From Artocarpus heterophyllus (taxonomy: Eukaryota > Streptophyta > Magnoliopsida > Rosales > Moraceae): DNA of 64,000 nucleotides. Numbering within the stretch: the first letter of the stretch is position 1; each line of letters opens with the position of its first letter. The notes under the pieces are model-generated. The model worked only from the letters and a program-made list of their open reading frames with translations, had not been told where the DNA came from and searched no databases. The stretch lies in contig CM046345.1 in the NCBI GenBank assembly GCA_025403435.1, forward strand, positions 13,397,930 to 13,461,929. The letters run 5' to 3'. The translations under genes were made by a program, and so were the position numbers. Shown piece after piece: positions 45,201 to 57,100 of the stretch.

Positions 45201-48200
45201 TCCCTCCCTCTGGTAAAGTGCCAAAGACAATTCCTGAGAGTGATACACATCAGAAGCATCAAAAGAATCTGGACGCTCAAACTTGCCCCATTGATTCTGA
45301 ATAGCAAGCTTAGCAATCTCGTATGAATCGTGGCCTCTAGACTCGGTCCTTCCCCTGTGCAAAACATCTCCATTCTCGTGCCTTTTCAAATCAAAATTAT
45401 TATTTCCAAGCACTGCAACAGAAGGTTCTACTGGATTAAAAATGTGCCCTCTTGATATGGACCGAGTGTGGGATCTTATGGGCGCGTCGTCTTTTTGTCT
45501 TTTAGCCCATGCAAATCCACTTGACGTGGAAACCTGTAATGGGCCCTGAAAACGGAATGTCTCCTTGAGATGCATTCTTTACATGTGAGGCCTCCTCTTC
45601 TTTATCAGTTGATGGTTTTGCGACATCCCCGGATGGGATGCCATTTTCTTCTCTGTGAACACGTAGATGATAACCATTGCTTTTACGTGAGTCTTGTGTT
45701 TGGGCTGCCAAGTCCTGCAAGGAAAAGTTTGAACTGATCATTAGGAACTAGCTTCCTTTAGTAACTCTAGCATTTAAACTTTAACTTTTGCGGATGACGA
45801 AAGAGACCTCTGCTGGTGCCAATTTGCTGATTCCAAGGGGTTTTCTTGTTGACTTTCTTGTTTCGGGCCTACGAACTCTCCCACTGCTCTTCTTTCTGAT
45901 ATTTCAGTAAGGGTATAATCAACAGCTTATCAAAAAGAACTTTGTGAATGCTTAATATAACAGATAAACCAGGAAAATATAGGAATTATTCTATGAGTGC
46001 ATTGAGCTATAAAGCCTGTGTACAAGGTATCAGTACTAATCCGAGTGTATTAAATTGAATGTGTTCATCATCACTTCTAGCAATTGTGTGTGTGGTTTAT
46101 TTTTTTTCTTTCTCTTTTTTTTTTTTTTGTTTTACAAATATATATACAACATTAACCTCAACTTCAGTTCCTTGATAAATTAAATCATAGTACAAAATTA
46201 GAACACAAACATACTAACAGATTCTTCCTCAGTCTAGATGCTCCAAATTTTGATTTCCTCAAACTGGATATAGAATATTATCCAAACCAATTATTTTATT
46301 TATAAATTTATTTAAGTTGATATTGGATGAGAACTCTACAAAACAAGGATTTATAATATAAAAATAGAATTCACACCTCTTTGCCTCCTCCCGGTTTTTA
46401 GCATCGATCTCTTTGCTAGGGGGATACACCGGCAAGCTTGACGGATCACATGCATAAGGCTTTGTCGAGAAATACTGAAAGTGACACAGAAAGATGCCGC
46501 ATTAACAAAAATAAACACTAAGGACGAAACATAATCAGTCCTGTGCGGCTACATGAAACAAATTTCATTGTCGCAAGCAACAAGCAAAACCAAAAAAAAA
46601 ATACAATGTAGCTGCTTAATTACCTCAGATGCAAGAGCTGAGGTGGCGGTCCCACGTTTGTATGGTTCGACAGAAAGAAGTGTCTCAAGAAGGTTCACGT
46701 TTGTTGCGGGCAAATCTTTAAAAGTCTGTTGTAGACAACTATCATAAGGTTGCTGTGGTTTGAAAAGAGTTGCATGGGGAAGTTTGGACTTTTTCCAGTA
46801 TTCATCTGGTGGGGAGCCACAAAGCTTGAAAATCTTGTGTAATTGTTCAACCTGTGAGAAGACAAATAAAAAAATAAAAAAAAAACCACCATAATTCTAA
46901 CCAGAGAAGCCAAAGCAACCTATTAGAAGTGAAATTTAAAGACATTTTGGAGAGGACAAGGATGCAAAAATGGCAAGAAATTGTTTCTGCTGGTTTAGTA
47001 TATTTCCCATTACTTTCTTTGCTTTTTATATGTGAACTTCATAATCAGAGATATTATTTTTTTTTCTTATGGAATCAGAGAGATTATTTTAAGTAAAGCA
47101 AAAGGTGACACACTAAGTTCGGTTATGTTTCCCGAAACTGTGTCCAGTGTAATGGAAAAGGGAAAACAACTTTCAATTGCTTTCCAATTCCCTTGATAAA
47201 ATTGGCCTTGTTTTCAGATATTTGTTTCCGTTTCCAAAACGAGACCACAAGCAAACGCTATTTTCAGACCGTTTCCAAAATAACTTTATCAAGAAAAGTG
47301 AAAAAAAGAAAAAAAACCAAAAAATAAAAGGTTGTTTCTAATTAAGAAAGGGGATCACCTCTGTTCTCCCTTGAAGAATAGGTTTCCCCATGAGTAGTTC
47401 AGCAAATACACACCCAACACTCCAGAGATCTACAGCAGCTCCATAATCTGTTGAACCCAACAGAAGCTCAGGAGGACGGTACCATAGCGTCACGACGCGA
47501 CTTGTCAGGGGTTGCCTTTGCCCGAAATTACAGAAGTTTGCCAATCCAAAATCTGCCACCTTCAAAATCCCATTGTTGCCCACCAAAAGATTCGAGCCCT
47601 TTATGTCCCGGTGCATTACTCCTCGCGCATGACAATGCTCGAGTCCAGATAACAATTGCTTCATGTAACATTTAATCTGCAAAAGTGTAATCAAACCTGA
47701 GAATTTCAATGCAGAGGCTAAAAAAGAAAAACTACAATTATGTATCTTTCAGAATCTTATGTCTTAGCATTACCTGTGATTCACTGAACTTAATATCAGG
47801 GCAAGATAAGAGTCCAGTAATATCATGTTCCATATACTCAAACACAAGGTATAAGCTACATGATAGTCTAGAAGTGATCAAGCCCTCCAATTTAATTACA
47901 TTTGGATGATCAAGCCTGCGAAGAATCATGATTTCCCGCGCCATAAACCTTACACTCTCGGGCTCAAAATTGTCAAACCGCACCTTCTTCAGAGCAACTA
48001 TCCTCCCGGTCTCAAGGTCTCTCGCCCGGAATACAGTACTATATGTACCTTGTCCAATCTGTTTCAAGTAGTTGGAAATTTTAGAGGTCATATAAGAGGG
48101 GGAAAATGGTGAAAACAGAAAGAATTGACTATTATCTTGATGGAACATAAACAATCACAATCAATTAAGCACTTAAAATGTCAAATGAGATAGAAGCATC

Positions 48201-48995
48201 TATGAGCAAAAAAGAGAACTACATACTAAGTAATGAAGTCAAGAAACACTGCTTTTGAAAAGTCATGGTAGATTGAAGTACACAGCCTCTATAAGCAAAG
48301 AAAGCTGAGAATGTTTTGGAACTTTTTTTTTCCCAACAAAAAGGAACTTTTCACAGGAGAATCAGAACCAAGAACAATTTAGTTAACACAACAGTAAAGT
48401 TCACAACAGAATTAGCAAAAAAGAAGCTTGCACATTCCAAAAAAAGCTTTTCAACAACAGAGGCAAATTCTCTTCTAACTTTCATTAAATTCTCATCTTT
48501 TCGCTTTAAAGCAGCTCAATTTCTCATCTTTTCCACTTCCCATGACTAAAAATTAAGAATTGTGTCTCATCACAAACAACAATAGTAAAAAATAATGATA
48601 ATAATAATTAAAAAAAAAAAACTTGAGCTCATTTTGCAACCCTCCAGCGCAACTGTTTTTCAAATTCCTTTTTTTTTTTTTTTTGTTTCCATAAAAAAGA
48701 TACAACAAAAGAAAAAAAAAATACTAACAATGCAAATCATATAAACCAATCCCTCAAAAAAAAAAAAAGAAAAAATCATATAAACCAAAACATAAACTTT
48801 AGACTACAATTTCCTTTTTTTTTTTTGGATAAGGAAAAAAACAAAGCATAAATAAAACAGAAAACCAATCATTAAAACGATCAACCAAAAAAAAAACGTA
48901 GCGATGGAAAGCATTATTATCAACCAAAAACATAAACTTCGTTGTTCAAAAAAAGAAAACAAAAACTTCGTGCTAAATTGACTAATTATACTTAA

Positions 48996-49029
<34 letters not shown>

Positions 49030-49446
49030 AAAAAATGGAACCTTCTCAAGCTTCTCAAATGCGTCTGCTCGAAGTGGGACCCAACCTTGAATGGCCTCTC
49101 CGGCAACGGCGCTGAGCCACGCCGGCCATCCCGCTGCCACCTGCTCTCCCTCTACGTACTTCTGCAGGTTCCCCAACCTAAAGCTCAACGACTCCCCACC
49201 ACCATTACCACCACAATTCGAACTCGTTCTTCCCGACTCACCCAACTCGCTCACCAACTCACCCTTCCCCTTCCCCTTCTTCCTCCCCGACCCGACAACG
49301 CCAACGCCGCCGCCGCTCCTCTTATCCGAGTCCATCGACCCGACCCGGCTGCGACCCGAATTCCCATTATCGCCGTCTCTGAGGGCCCCCGAGAGGTCGA
49401 ACGCCGGCGTCACGGAAACGGCTTGCTTGGAGCTCACGCAACCCAT
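42204..49446 (-). CDS. CDC2/CDK-like protein kinase with N-myristoylation signal (IBS1 group), nine exons, one frameshift
   Basis: Serine/threonine kinase of the plant CDK-like clade that includes Arabidopsis At1g18670 (IBS1). Exons: 49446-49042, 48058-47774, 47676-47359, 46851-46624, 46474-46377, 45895-45808, 45714-45177, 43726-43594, 42223-42204. Every intron is GT-AG and all phases agree. The start is MGCVSSKQ, a myristoylation/palmitoylation signal for membrane attachment; an upstream in-frame ATG at 49527 would hide it. Then a glycine/serine-rich region, the P-loop IGQGTYSTVF, PESVRFM in the cyclin-helix place, the catalytic HRDIKGSNLL, DFGLA, and TLWYRPPELLLG. The basic tail ends RHERQIRRAVRKSWFHRGKKVGK. 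Exon 7 carries one base too many at about 45540: GDIPFSGP and LQVSTSSGFAWAKR lie in adjacent frames. With the extra base removed the protein is about 703 residues, normal for the family. Read literally it stops at 45502 after about 544, keeping the whole kinase domain. Confidence 0.9.
42663..42831. mobile_element. MITE, TGTAAAGCTCT family, in kinase intron 8
   Basis: TAGAGTGTTTGGAACATT...; the right end reversed reads CGTTTGGAGAATTTATTGG. The interior CAGTGTAAAGCTTTC and AATGTAAAGCACTCACATG matches the other copies. A run of 15 G lies upstream at 42349-42363. Confidence 0.55.
44400..44441. repeat. AAAAAG microsatellite in kinase intron 7
   Basis: Consecutive AAAAAG units with slightly longer A runs at both ends. 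Confidence 0.9.
48996..49022. repeat. (TA)n microsatellite in kinase intron 1
   Basis: About thirteen TA units just inside the intron, roughly 20 bases from the exon-1 donor. Confidence 0.95.
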
Positions 49447-49710
49447 TCCAATGGCGGTTTTGGCGAAACCATAAAACCCGGAGTTTCGGAGCTGACCCGG
49501 TCCGACCCAAATCGGGAAACGAGCCAAAACCCGGGTTGGGGAATTCTCAGATTTATTCTCTCCCTCTCTCTATCTCTCTCTCGAATCGAGAGAATCAGAG
49601 AGAAATGGGAAATGGGGTTTGTTTTTTATACTAGTACTTGAAAGTCTACTCTCTTGAATGAACACCAAATATACAAAGATGGAAAATTGCTTCAGTGTTG
49701 TCTAAAACTC

Positions 49711-49719
49711 TCTTTATAA
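49711..49719 (-). promoter_or_regulatory. Candidate TATA box of the kinase gene
   Basis: The minus strand reads TTATAAAGA about 265 bases upstream of the MGCVSSK start codon. GA-rich runs at 49559-49590 and 49758-49782 flank it, as is common in plant core promoters and 5' leaders. Confidence 0.4.
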
Positions 49720-50621
49720 CATTTCTATCTTTCTATTTAACTTTCATGTACACACTTTCTCTCTCTATCTCTCTCTCTCTAAAAAAACATTTCCCATTTT
49801 TTCGTTTTCAGGTCTATCTGTTTCTCTCTCTACAGTAGGGCGGCAATCGCGGGAGATGGCGGATAAGAGGGGGTTGGGTTATAATGCGCTTCTTACTTCT
49901 CAACAGCGAGATCAACGGCTAACGCACGTAAACTAGTAAGTACTACAACCACTAAGATTTTGTACATTTTTTGTACGAGTTTCTTTTTTTCTTTTCTTTT
50001 GGAGAGAAACAAAAATATGAAAATGGAGATGGAAAATTGGAAATAAAATGGAATGGTTGGCTCTTGACTGGCTGGCTGAAAAGGAAAAATTGTTTTCATG
50101 CCTAGTAGCTAGTAGCACGTAGGTCTTACCATTTTGTTAATAAAAGTTATAGCTTTATTGTGTTAAATAAGCTTGATCGTTTTTTGTTTTTTGTTTTTTG
50201 TTTGTGAACTTTTAGTTTTGCTCATACTTTGAGATCAACCAGTATTATTTTTAAAAAAGATAGAAATATTTTTATTTTAAAAAATAAAAATTTTTTAAAA
50301 ATTATATTAAAAATGCTTTTAAAATTTTTTATCTTAAAAAATGTGTTAAAATATTTTTAAAAATTTGAAGAAAAAATTTCTTTTTTCTTGTTTGTTTCTC
50401 CAATAATCTCTGAGGAGGTACATGGGAGGGAATATAGGCTGGCAAGAACAAAAGATTGGGGCCCGTCTTAACGCAACCAATGAGAGAGCTCATGGAGATT
50501 AGTTTTCTTTTAGTTTTAATTTTTGAGATTTGTCCCCGTTTTTCTATTTTTATTTTTTAGTGTTTTTTTTGGTTGGGTGGTTGTTGACTAATAGGAAAGA
50601 GAGAAAGAGATGGAGGGGGTC
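49720..50621. other. Upstream region of the kinase gene
   Basis: (CT)n runs at 49758-49835, then AT-rich sequence. A plus-strand 26-codon frame from ATG at 49856 is too short to call. No other gene is visible. Confidence 0.45.
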
Positions 50622-50629
50622 TTGTGAGT

Positions 50630-51209
50630 TAGGGTTGGCAAAATTCGTGTTTGTATTGATAAGTTTACAGCACGATACATTTAGGTTGAACATAAATATG
50701 TTATGATTAATAAACGTGTCAAAAATACAAACACAAACACGACCTACCTATGGCATGTGTAAAACAACATGACACGATTTACACAATTATTAAACGGGCT
50801 GTGACGAGTTGACACGATGACAATACACATATGGCACGTTTATGGCCCAGTTAACTAAAAATTTAAAAATTTAAAAAAAAATAAAAAAAAAAAACCAATA
50901 AAGAAAATTAACAAAAACACTATCTAATTAATACTAACCTACTACAAATATTTCAAATATTTTTATTTTTAAGTGTAAATATATTATAAGTAGGCGAATC
51001 GTGTCGTGCCGTGTCGACACGTTTACGGTCCGTTTAATTAAACGTGTTAAGGCATGTTAGACGTGTTAGCACGAATCTAGCCCATTTATTATCGTGTTAT
51101 TCGTTGCAACCCATTTATGGTCCAATTAATAAACGTGCGGTCTAAACCTGTTTATCTCGTGTCATTTTCGTATTGTGTCATCGTGCCGTGTCCGTAATCG
51201 TCGGCGTTA
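50630..51209. mobile_element. hAT-type MITE with 8-bp target duplication
   Basis: A 580-bp element beginning TAGGGTTGGCAAAATTCG and ending ...CGTAATCGTCGGCGTTA; the reversed right end, TAACGCCGACGATTACGG, is a diverged inverted end. TTGTGAGT lies on both sides (50622-50629, 51210-51217), the 8-bp duplication of hAT transposons. Both subterminal regions are dense in CGTGT/ACACG words (GTGTCGTGCCGTGTCGACACG at the right), and the middle is A-rich. No transposase. Confidence 0.87.
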
Positions 51210-51217
51210 TTGTGAGT

Positions 51218-53260
51218 TATGTGATTCTCTTCTTGTTTGTTTTTTCTATCTATCTCAATATGGAGTTTTTCAAAATCTGTTTTTGTTTTGCTTTTGTGTT
51301 TGAAACGTTTAAAAAAGTTTGAAAGTTTTTTTTGTGTTTTCTTATTTTACGTGTAAGTAGGGGTTGTTTAGAAAGGAACAAGAGAGAGATGGCTTGAATT
51401 GAATGAATAAGAGAGGGAATTTGATGAAAAAAAAAATTGAAAAATCTTCGAAGGAATGGGAAATCAATCAGAGCCTCACTTTTGCTTTCTCCGGTTACCT
51501 CTTGCGGGCCTTTAGTGTTCCCACCTCTGACATTCTGTAACACTTCATTGCTGCCATGGTCCCACATATTGGAGGTACTAGTGGGTCCACAAGTTAATGG
51601 GACAAGCATCTCTATGCTAATTGAAAACATGAAATGAAAAAAAAAAAAAATGAAATCCTTAATTTACTTCTTAAAGTCAGTTGATGGCAAAGTTCCTTAA
51701 TGGAAAAATATCTAAGCTAATTTAGTTAAGAGATCTAAATCCTTCACATTGTCCTTAGCCCAAAAAAAAAAAAAAATCCCTTTGCATTGACCAATAATTT
51801 CTCTTTCTTAGGTGACAACTTTATCATGGGGTAGAGCTTTATTTATTAATTAATTTGAAACCATACAAGTGTTACTTGATTAAGGGGAGAGTAATTATGT
51901 AATATGCTTGACCCTAATAACTTTACTGAAAAAAATGCTTGACCCTAATGATGCTTTGACAAAGATAGAATATGTGTAAATGTATGAGGAAAAAAAAGGT
52001 GGGTTTTCCTTTTTAGGGGTGTTGGGAAGAGAGCTCAGGACAATCATGAGAAAAAAAAAATAGTAGAGTACTTGTTAATAGTGTAACCTGCACTCACATG
52101 CCAATTTGAGACTTGATTTGTCCTTTTTTTTTATTTGTTTTATAATAACAATTTTGTTTAGGGGAATTTTATATTAATATAGTGTTGTAAAAACCAGCCA
52201 AAAAAATTAGTGTTCAATGTGAAAATAAGAAGTTTCATTTTTAAGATGTTTGATAATAATGGTTAAAATCATAAAAGTAGTTACTAAATGATGTACAGCT
52301 CTCATATATTAAAAAAAAGAGCAAAAAAGTTATTATACAACGTTTACATATTACGGTATTTTAGACCATGGGTATTTTAATACAGTAGTAGCTCGAATAT
52401 TAGCTGTGAACGATACTAACCAATTAGAGAAGTTATGTCCAAGTTGACTTGACATGACAACCTTTTGGCTTAGTTGTTGAGCACGGGACATTCCAAAGCA
52501 TTTTCCTGCAAAAAGCATGTGTGTTTGATTTGGTGAAATCGTTGGCTGGTGACATCCTTTTCCCCAATATGCAATTTTTGGCTCAAGCAGAGTCCAGGCC
52601 CACCACAGACTAAGCTCAAGTCATGCTCACTTGAAATGCAAGGAAGAAGGCCCCTCACAGTACTACCTATTGACAGTTTCTAATCTTTTTAAAAAATAAA
52701 ATATTAGGGAAAAAATAAATGGATGAATTAGTGTATAGCAAAAGGGCAAAACCTCTTGAAAATTATGTATTAAAAAAGAGAATTTAGATAATTAAAAAAA
52801 GACAAAAAGAATTTCATAACAAAACATCAAGAAAATATTACATTTACCTGCAATGAATGTGTTTGTCGATTTCAGCCAGTGACAAAAATCTGTCTTTAAC
52901 ATTTGGTGATAGAAAATCTTAGCCTTCCCACCACACACACATACACAAAGGAAAAAAAAAAAAAGCATTTTTATATTTACCTTTTTTACCATGCAATTTA
53001 GAGTTATTAAGAAATTATACTCACCGTTTTCAATATTCAAATTACTTGGTAAATGTATATCCTGTCTTTGTTAGCAATAAACCTTGACCAATCAAGTTAC
53101 CCAAATACCCTTAAAAAGGAAAGAAGAGTATAAAAAATAGAAACAAACAAAAATAAACTAAAACTAAACCACCCCCCACCCCCCCACAAAAGATGTGATG
53201 GTCCTCGCCTTCCCCTACGCCCTAATGTGGTGACCACCCCCTTCTCTTTAAGCCATCAAA
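51218..53260. other. Intergenic
   Basis: Mostly AT-rich. Two stretches stand out by higher GC and open frames: 51470-51630, open on both strands (the minus strand reads LVPLTCGPTSTSNMWDH), and 52470-52660. Neither resembles a family I know. A diverged relative of the TGTAAAGCTCT MITE may lie at 52240-52390. Confidence 0.4.
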
Positions 53261-53427
53261 TAGGGTGTTTAGCAAAGTTGATTAGAATCAATTGTTTAGT
53301 TAAAAAATAGTGTAAAGCTCTCACATGCTACAGTAAAAAGGCAAAAGTTATTACAGTATAAAGTTCTTAAATACTACAATGTTTAAAATTAAGAAGTTTG
53401 TTCTAACTAATTTTACCAAACACCCTA
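53261..53427. mobile_element. MITE, TGTAAAGCTCT family, best-preserved copy
   Basis: Left TAGGGTGTTTAGCAAAGTTG, right ACCAAACACCCTA: reversed, TAGGGTGTTTGGTAAAATTAG. This gives about 28-bp imperfect inverted ends with TA at both borders. The interior has AGTGTAAAGCTCTCACATG and a second degenerate copy, ACAGTATAAAGTTCTT. Confidence 0.75.
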
Positions 53428-54110
53428 GATCTGCCTTAACCCATTGTTGATGCAAAAATTTTGTAAAACATACCATAATGATTTTTTTTTTTCAAAACAA
53501 TTTAAGCCCGTCACATTAAAAATGGCATTCATATAAATTTACATACAACATTTTCAAACTTTTCAATCTTTCTTCTGGAGGCAAGCACAATGTTGGCAAC
53601 TTTGAATCTTTTCGAATTCTTGAACCTTTTAAGAACAGAGTCTCGGATCTTCAATTTCATTCCAATCCTGTTTGGCTATAAATATGTGAAGCACTAAAGG
53701 TGAGCAAATAACCTTTGGAGGCCAGAAACGATCTAACCTAGCGATGGACTAGCAACAGCCTATTTATTTGGTAGGGTTTAATTTGAATTGGGAAACATTT
53801 CCAATCGCTTACAATGGAGATCCACTCTCTCCAATAGAGGGAGTGGGCATGTGGCAACAATCTCACTGTAACTACGCCGCATATCATTTGCTTAAAAAGT
53901 ATATGGCGAAAAATTTTTAATATCACATTCTAACTTTTAAGAAGTCAAATCTAATCCAATTAGGAAATATAAATTACAAGATATTGTCGCATAATAGATA
54001 CAAAATATGCTTTTTGAGGCACATGTCCTAATACCTATTCCTCTTGTCATATGACCATGACTTACTTTATTGCGCCTCTACTCATGCCTTCACCCCGTTA
54101 CCTCCTTCCC
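53428..54110. other. Intergenic
   Basis: No gene or clear repeat. A degenerate G-rich/AT-rich mixture up to the LTR edge. Confidence 0.45.
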
Positions 54111-57100
54111 TGTAACAGCCCTTCTTTTCGAGCCGTTACTTAGCTTGCTGAAACATTACTATCTTAACTTGATCTTACTTACCAGTAAGGGAAATTCTAG
54201 GTAATTTTTTTTTTCTTGATAACATATTTGAAATTATTGCAACTTTTGTTGTAATAGAAATTGAAACATGAGTTTCAAACGTAACTTTGCGGTCATTTAA
54301 AATCTTTAATAAAATAAATTTTTGAAAATGTTTTTGATATAACATTTCAAACTCGTTTTCATATAAGACATTTCTTTAAATATTTTCTTTCCTAAATCTT
54401 TTAAAACACTATTTCAAATAGCGAAAAACATTTTCGTTAAGCAGTAGAAAACTACCGTAGTGTTATTCATACCTAACCTCGATATGTCCACCGCAACACC
54501 AAGCTCCTTAACCAGTTATACTGATCTCTCGTAGAACTACTTATAGCATGAAGGAACTTGTAATGAGCTTTCGTGTAGTAAGTTCAAACATAATCTCACA
54601 AAACATTAAAAACATTCATCATAAAACATTGCTTTTAAACAATTTTCATAAAATGTTTTTCATAAATATTTCTTAAATTGTTTTTCATAAACATATCGCA
54701 TAAACATACCATGAAAAGGAATGCAAATAATATCATTATGCATGATTTCATTTATGCTCATTTATAAACATCTAATTATGAAATTCTTATTGTCATTTAT
54801 AACTTACTTAAACTTTTTATCATCGTTCTTATCTTACTTGAAAGTATGAGCTTAAGTGTTCGCACCAATATCATTAATTATGAGATCGATTTTAATTTAA
54901 CATAATGCTTCCCTTGTGGGAGACTTAGGACCATGAAGCAACGAGATCACAACTTTAACAACAGTTGTACATCTTACATCAAGGAAGCTGGTACGACACT
55001 TTAATTATCATCATTAATTTTCCTTCTTGTAAACTTTAGTGAGCATATAATATGTTAACATATTATATGCCATGACTTAATACTTAAACATTAAACATAA
55101 CATGTGCAATCATATTGCAAATCATAACTTGAGCTTTTAAAGCATTTTGCATAACAAATGCAAACATATTTTAAACATATTTTAAGCATTGAAAATCATT
55201 TTCTTCATTCTATAGATGAGGTTTGAAACTTACCTAAACATAGCTCTAGCATTCTCTTTTCATTCTTTTTTCCTTTTATTGGTCGACTTTTGTGTCTTGT
55301 TTTAAATGACACCCGATTATTAGCTAATCTTTTCTCATTATTGACTTATTCAATCGATAATGGAACTTAAACATTAACCGTCCATTCTTTTTGCTTAACC
55401 TCGTTTTTATCGGTTCATTTCTCTATTACTTAATTTAAACATTCTTTAGTCAAACTTCTCATCTTACTTAACAATTTCATTACTTAACACGATACAAATC
55501 ACTTTCTATCTAAGGCATTTAGCTAATTCCAAGGGATCAAGTTCGTTTTGGCAATTTTCTTAAAATAACGACTTTACCCTTAACGAGTTTTTCATAAGCC
55601 TCGTAACTTTACTAAATTTCTCATGTTTCTGTACTATCTTGTAACTAGTGGGTTACGAAAAAATTCCTACTAAGGAGCGTTTTTCTAATTCGGACGTTTC
55701 AAGGTCCGTTTTGGCCCTTTTTGTGAAAAATGATAATTTTTCCATTGACGGATATTAGAAAACTTTCGGAACCCATTTAAATCAAAACTTACATTTCTTT
55801 ACTTCTTGTAATGCTGCGGAAAACAAAACATCGATTTTCCTTCGATAAAATATGTTTTATCAAAATTTTACAGTTTTGATCTGTATATGAAAATCTTAAG
55901 TTTTTGCCCTGAACGTGCTTTTCTTAGAAAGTTCTCACATTCTTTTAAACTTTAAAACCTATGGCTACTCACTTTCTTATAGCAGTGTAGAAAACCAACT
56001 TTGCATAGTGAAAATCTAGTTTTACATGGTTTTATGGTTTTGGCCCAAAACACAAAATCTTGACATTTTTTCGTCTTATTTTTAGGCATTTAAGACTCTA
56101 AATAACATGCCACAAGATCTATTCAACATGCTATGGTCCAAAACTTTTTTTTTTAAACACCTTAAGTGTGTCTAACTTTGTGTTATGACAAAGATTGTGA
56201 TAACTTTTTCCTTTTAAGCTTAAAACACTAGTTTTCATCTTATCAATCTCATCATCACACATTAAAAATACTAAATAATCATACCATAGTGTTTATATTA
56301 CATGCCATTGTCCATAACTTATAACAAACACTTGGTATGCATGTTTAAAACATAAACTTACAAGTCTAAAGTTTAGAGATTTACCCAAGCTTTACCAAGT
56401 CTTTTACTCCTCTACTATGATGCTTGAAAGCTTCTCTAAACCTTTGACAACAATCACAACATATCCCATAAAAATATCATCTAAAATATCATCTAAAACC
56501 ATGAATAAAACCTCATAAACACAATAGGTAAAATTGAGATTTTTACCTTTAAAAGCACCAATCTTACACTAGAACACTTAAACTTGATCCAAAGCTTCAT
56601 TTGAGGTTATATTTTTGAGAAATATTGAGATGAAATTAGGGGAGCTAGGGTTGGATTTCTTGGAGAGAAAGATTGCTTATTTTTGCATATTATGCATGAA
56701 AAATGATGGCGAAAAGTCTTCTACTTATCACTTAAGGACTTGCTTACAATTTTACTTAATTCGGGTGCTAATTTGAAATAAATAACTTGACCCCACCACA
56801 TAAGGAACCGGACTTACCATAGGGGAGAGATGGCAAATTTTTCACCTTTTGGTGGCATTTTGGTCTATAACCTTTTACACTGTGTAAATTTAACCTGCAT
56901 TATATTTTTCTTATATTACTAGTATATTTTCTATATTGTTATAAGTTTACATAGCATTCTATACTGATCCACTTTCTCCACACAATATAATTCCTATACT
57001 ACTTAGCTTTATACAATCTAATTCTTACACTGCATTTACTTTTGTAGTATAATTTTTATACTGCATAGAATTTCTACACTACATTATCTTTTATAGTATA

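Noticed and set aside
45546..45586. A 37-base intron (GTAAAG...TTTTCAG) in kinase exon 7 to explain the frame change
   Set aside because: Too short for a plant intron, and it would remove the conserved GDIPFSGP residues.
49447..49527. Upstream in-frame ATG (MARFPIWVGP...) as the kinase start
   Set aside because: It would bury MGCVSSK, the myristoylation signal that defines the family start.
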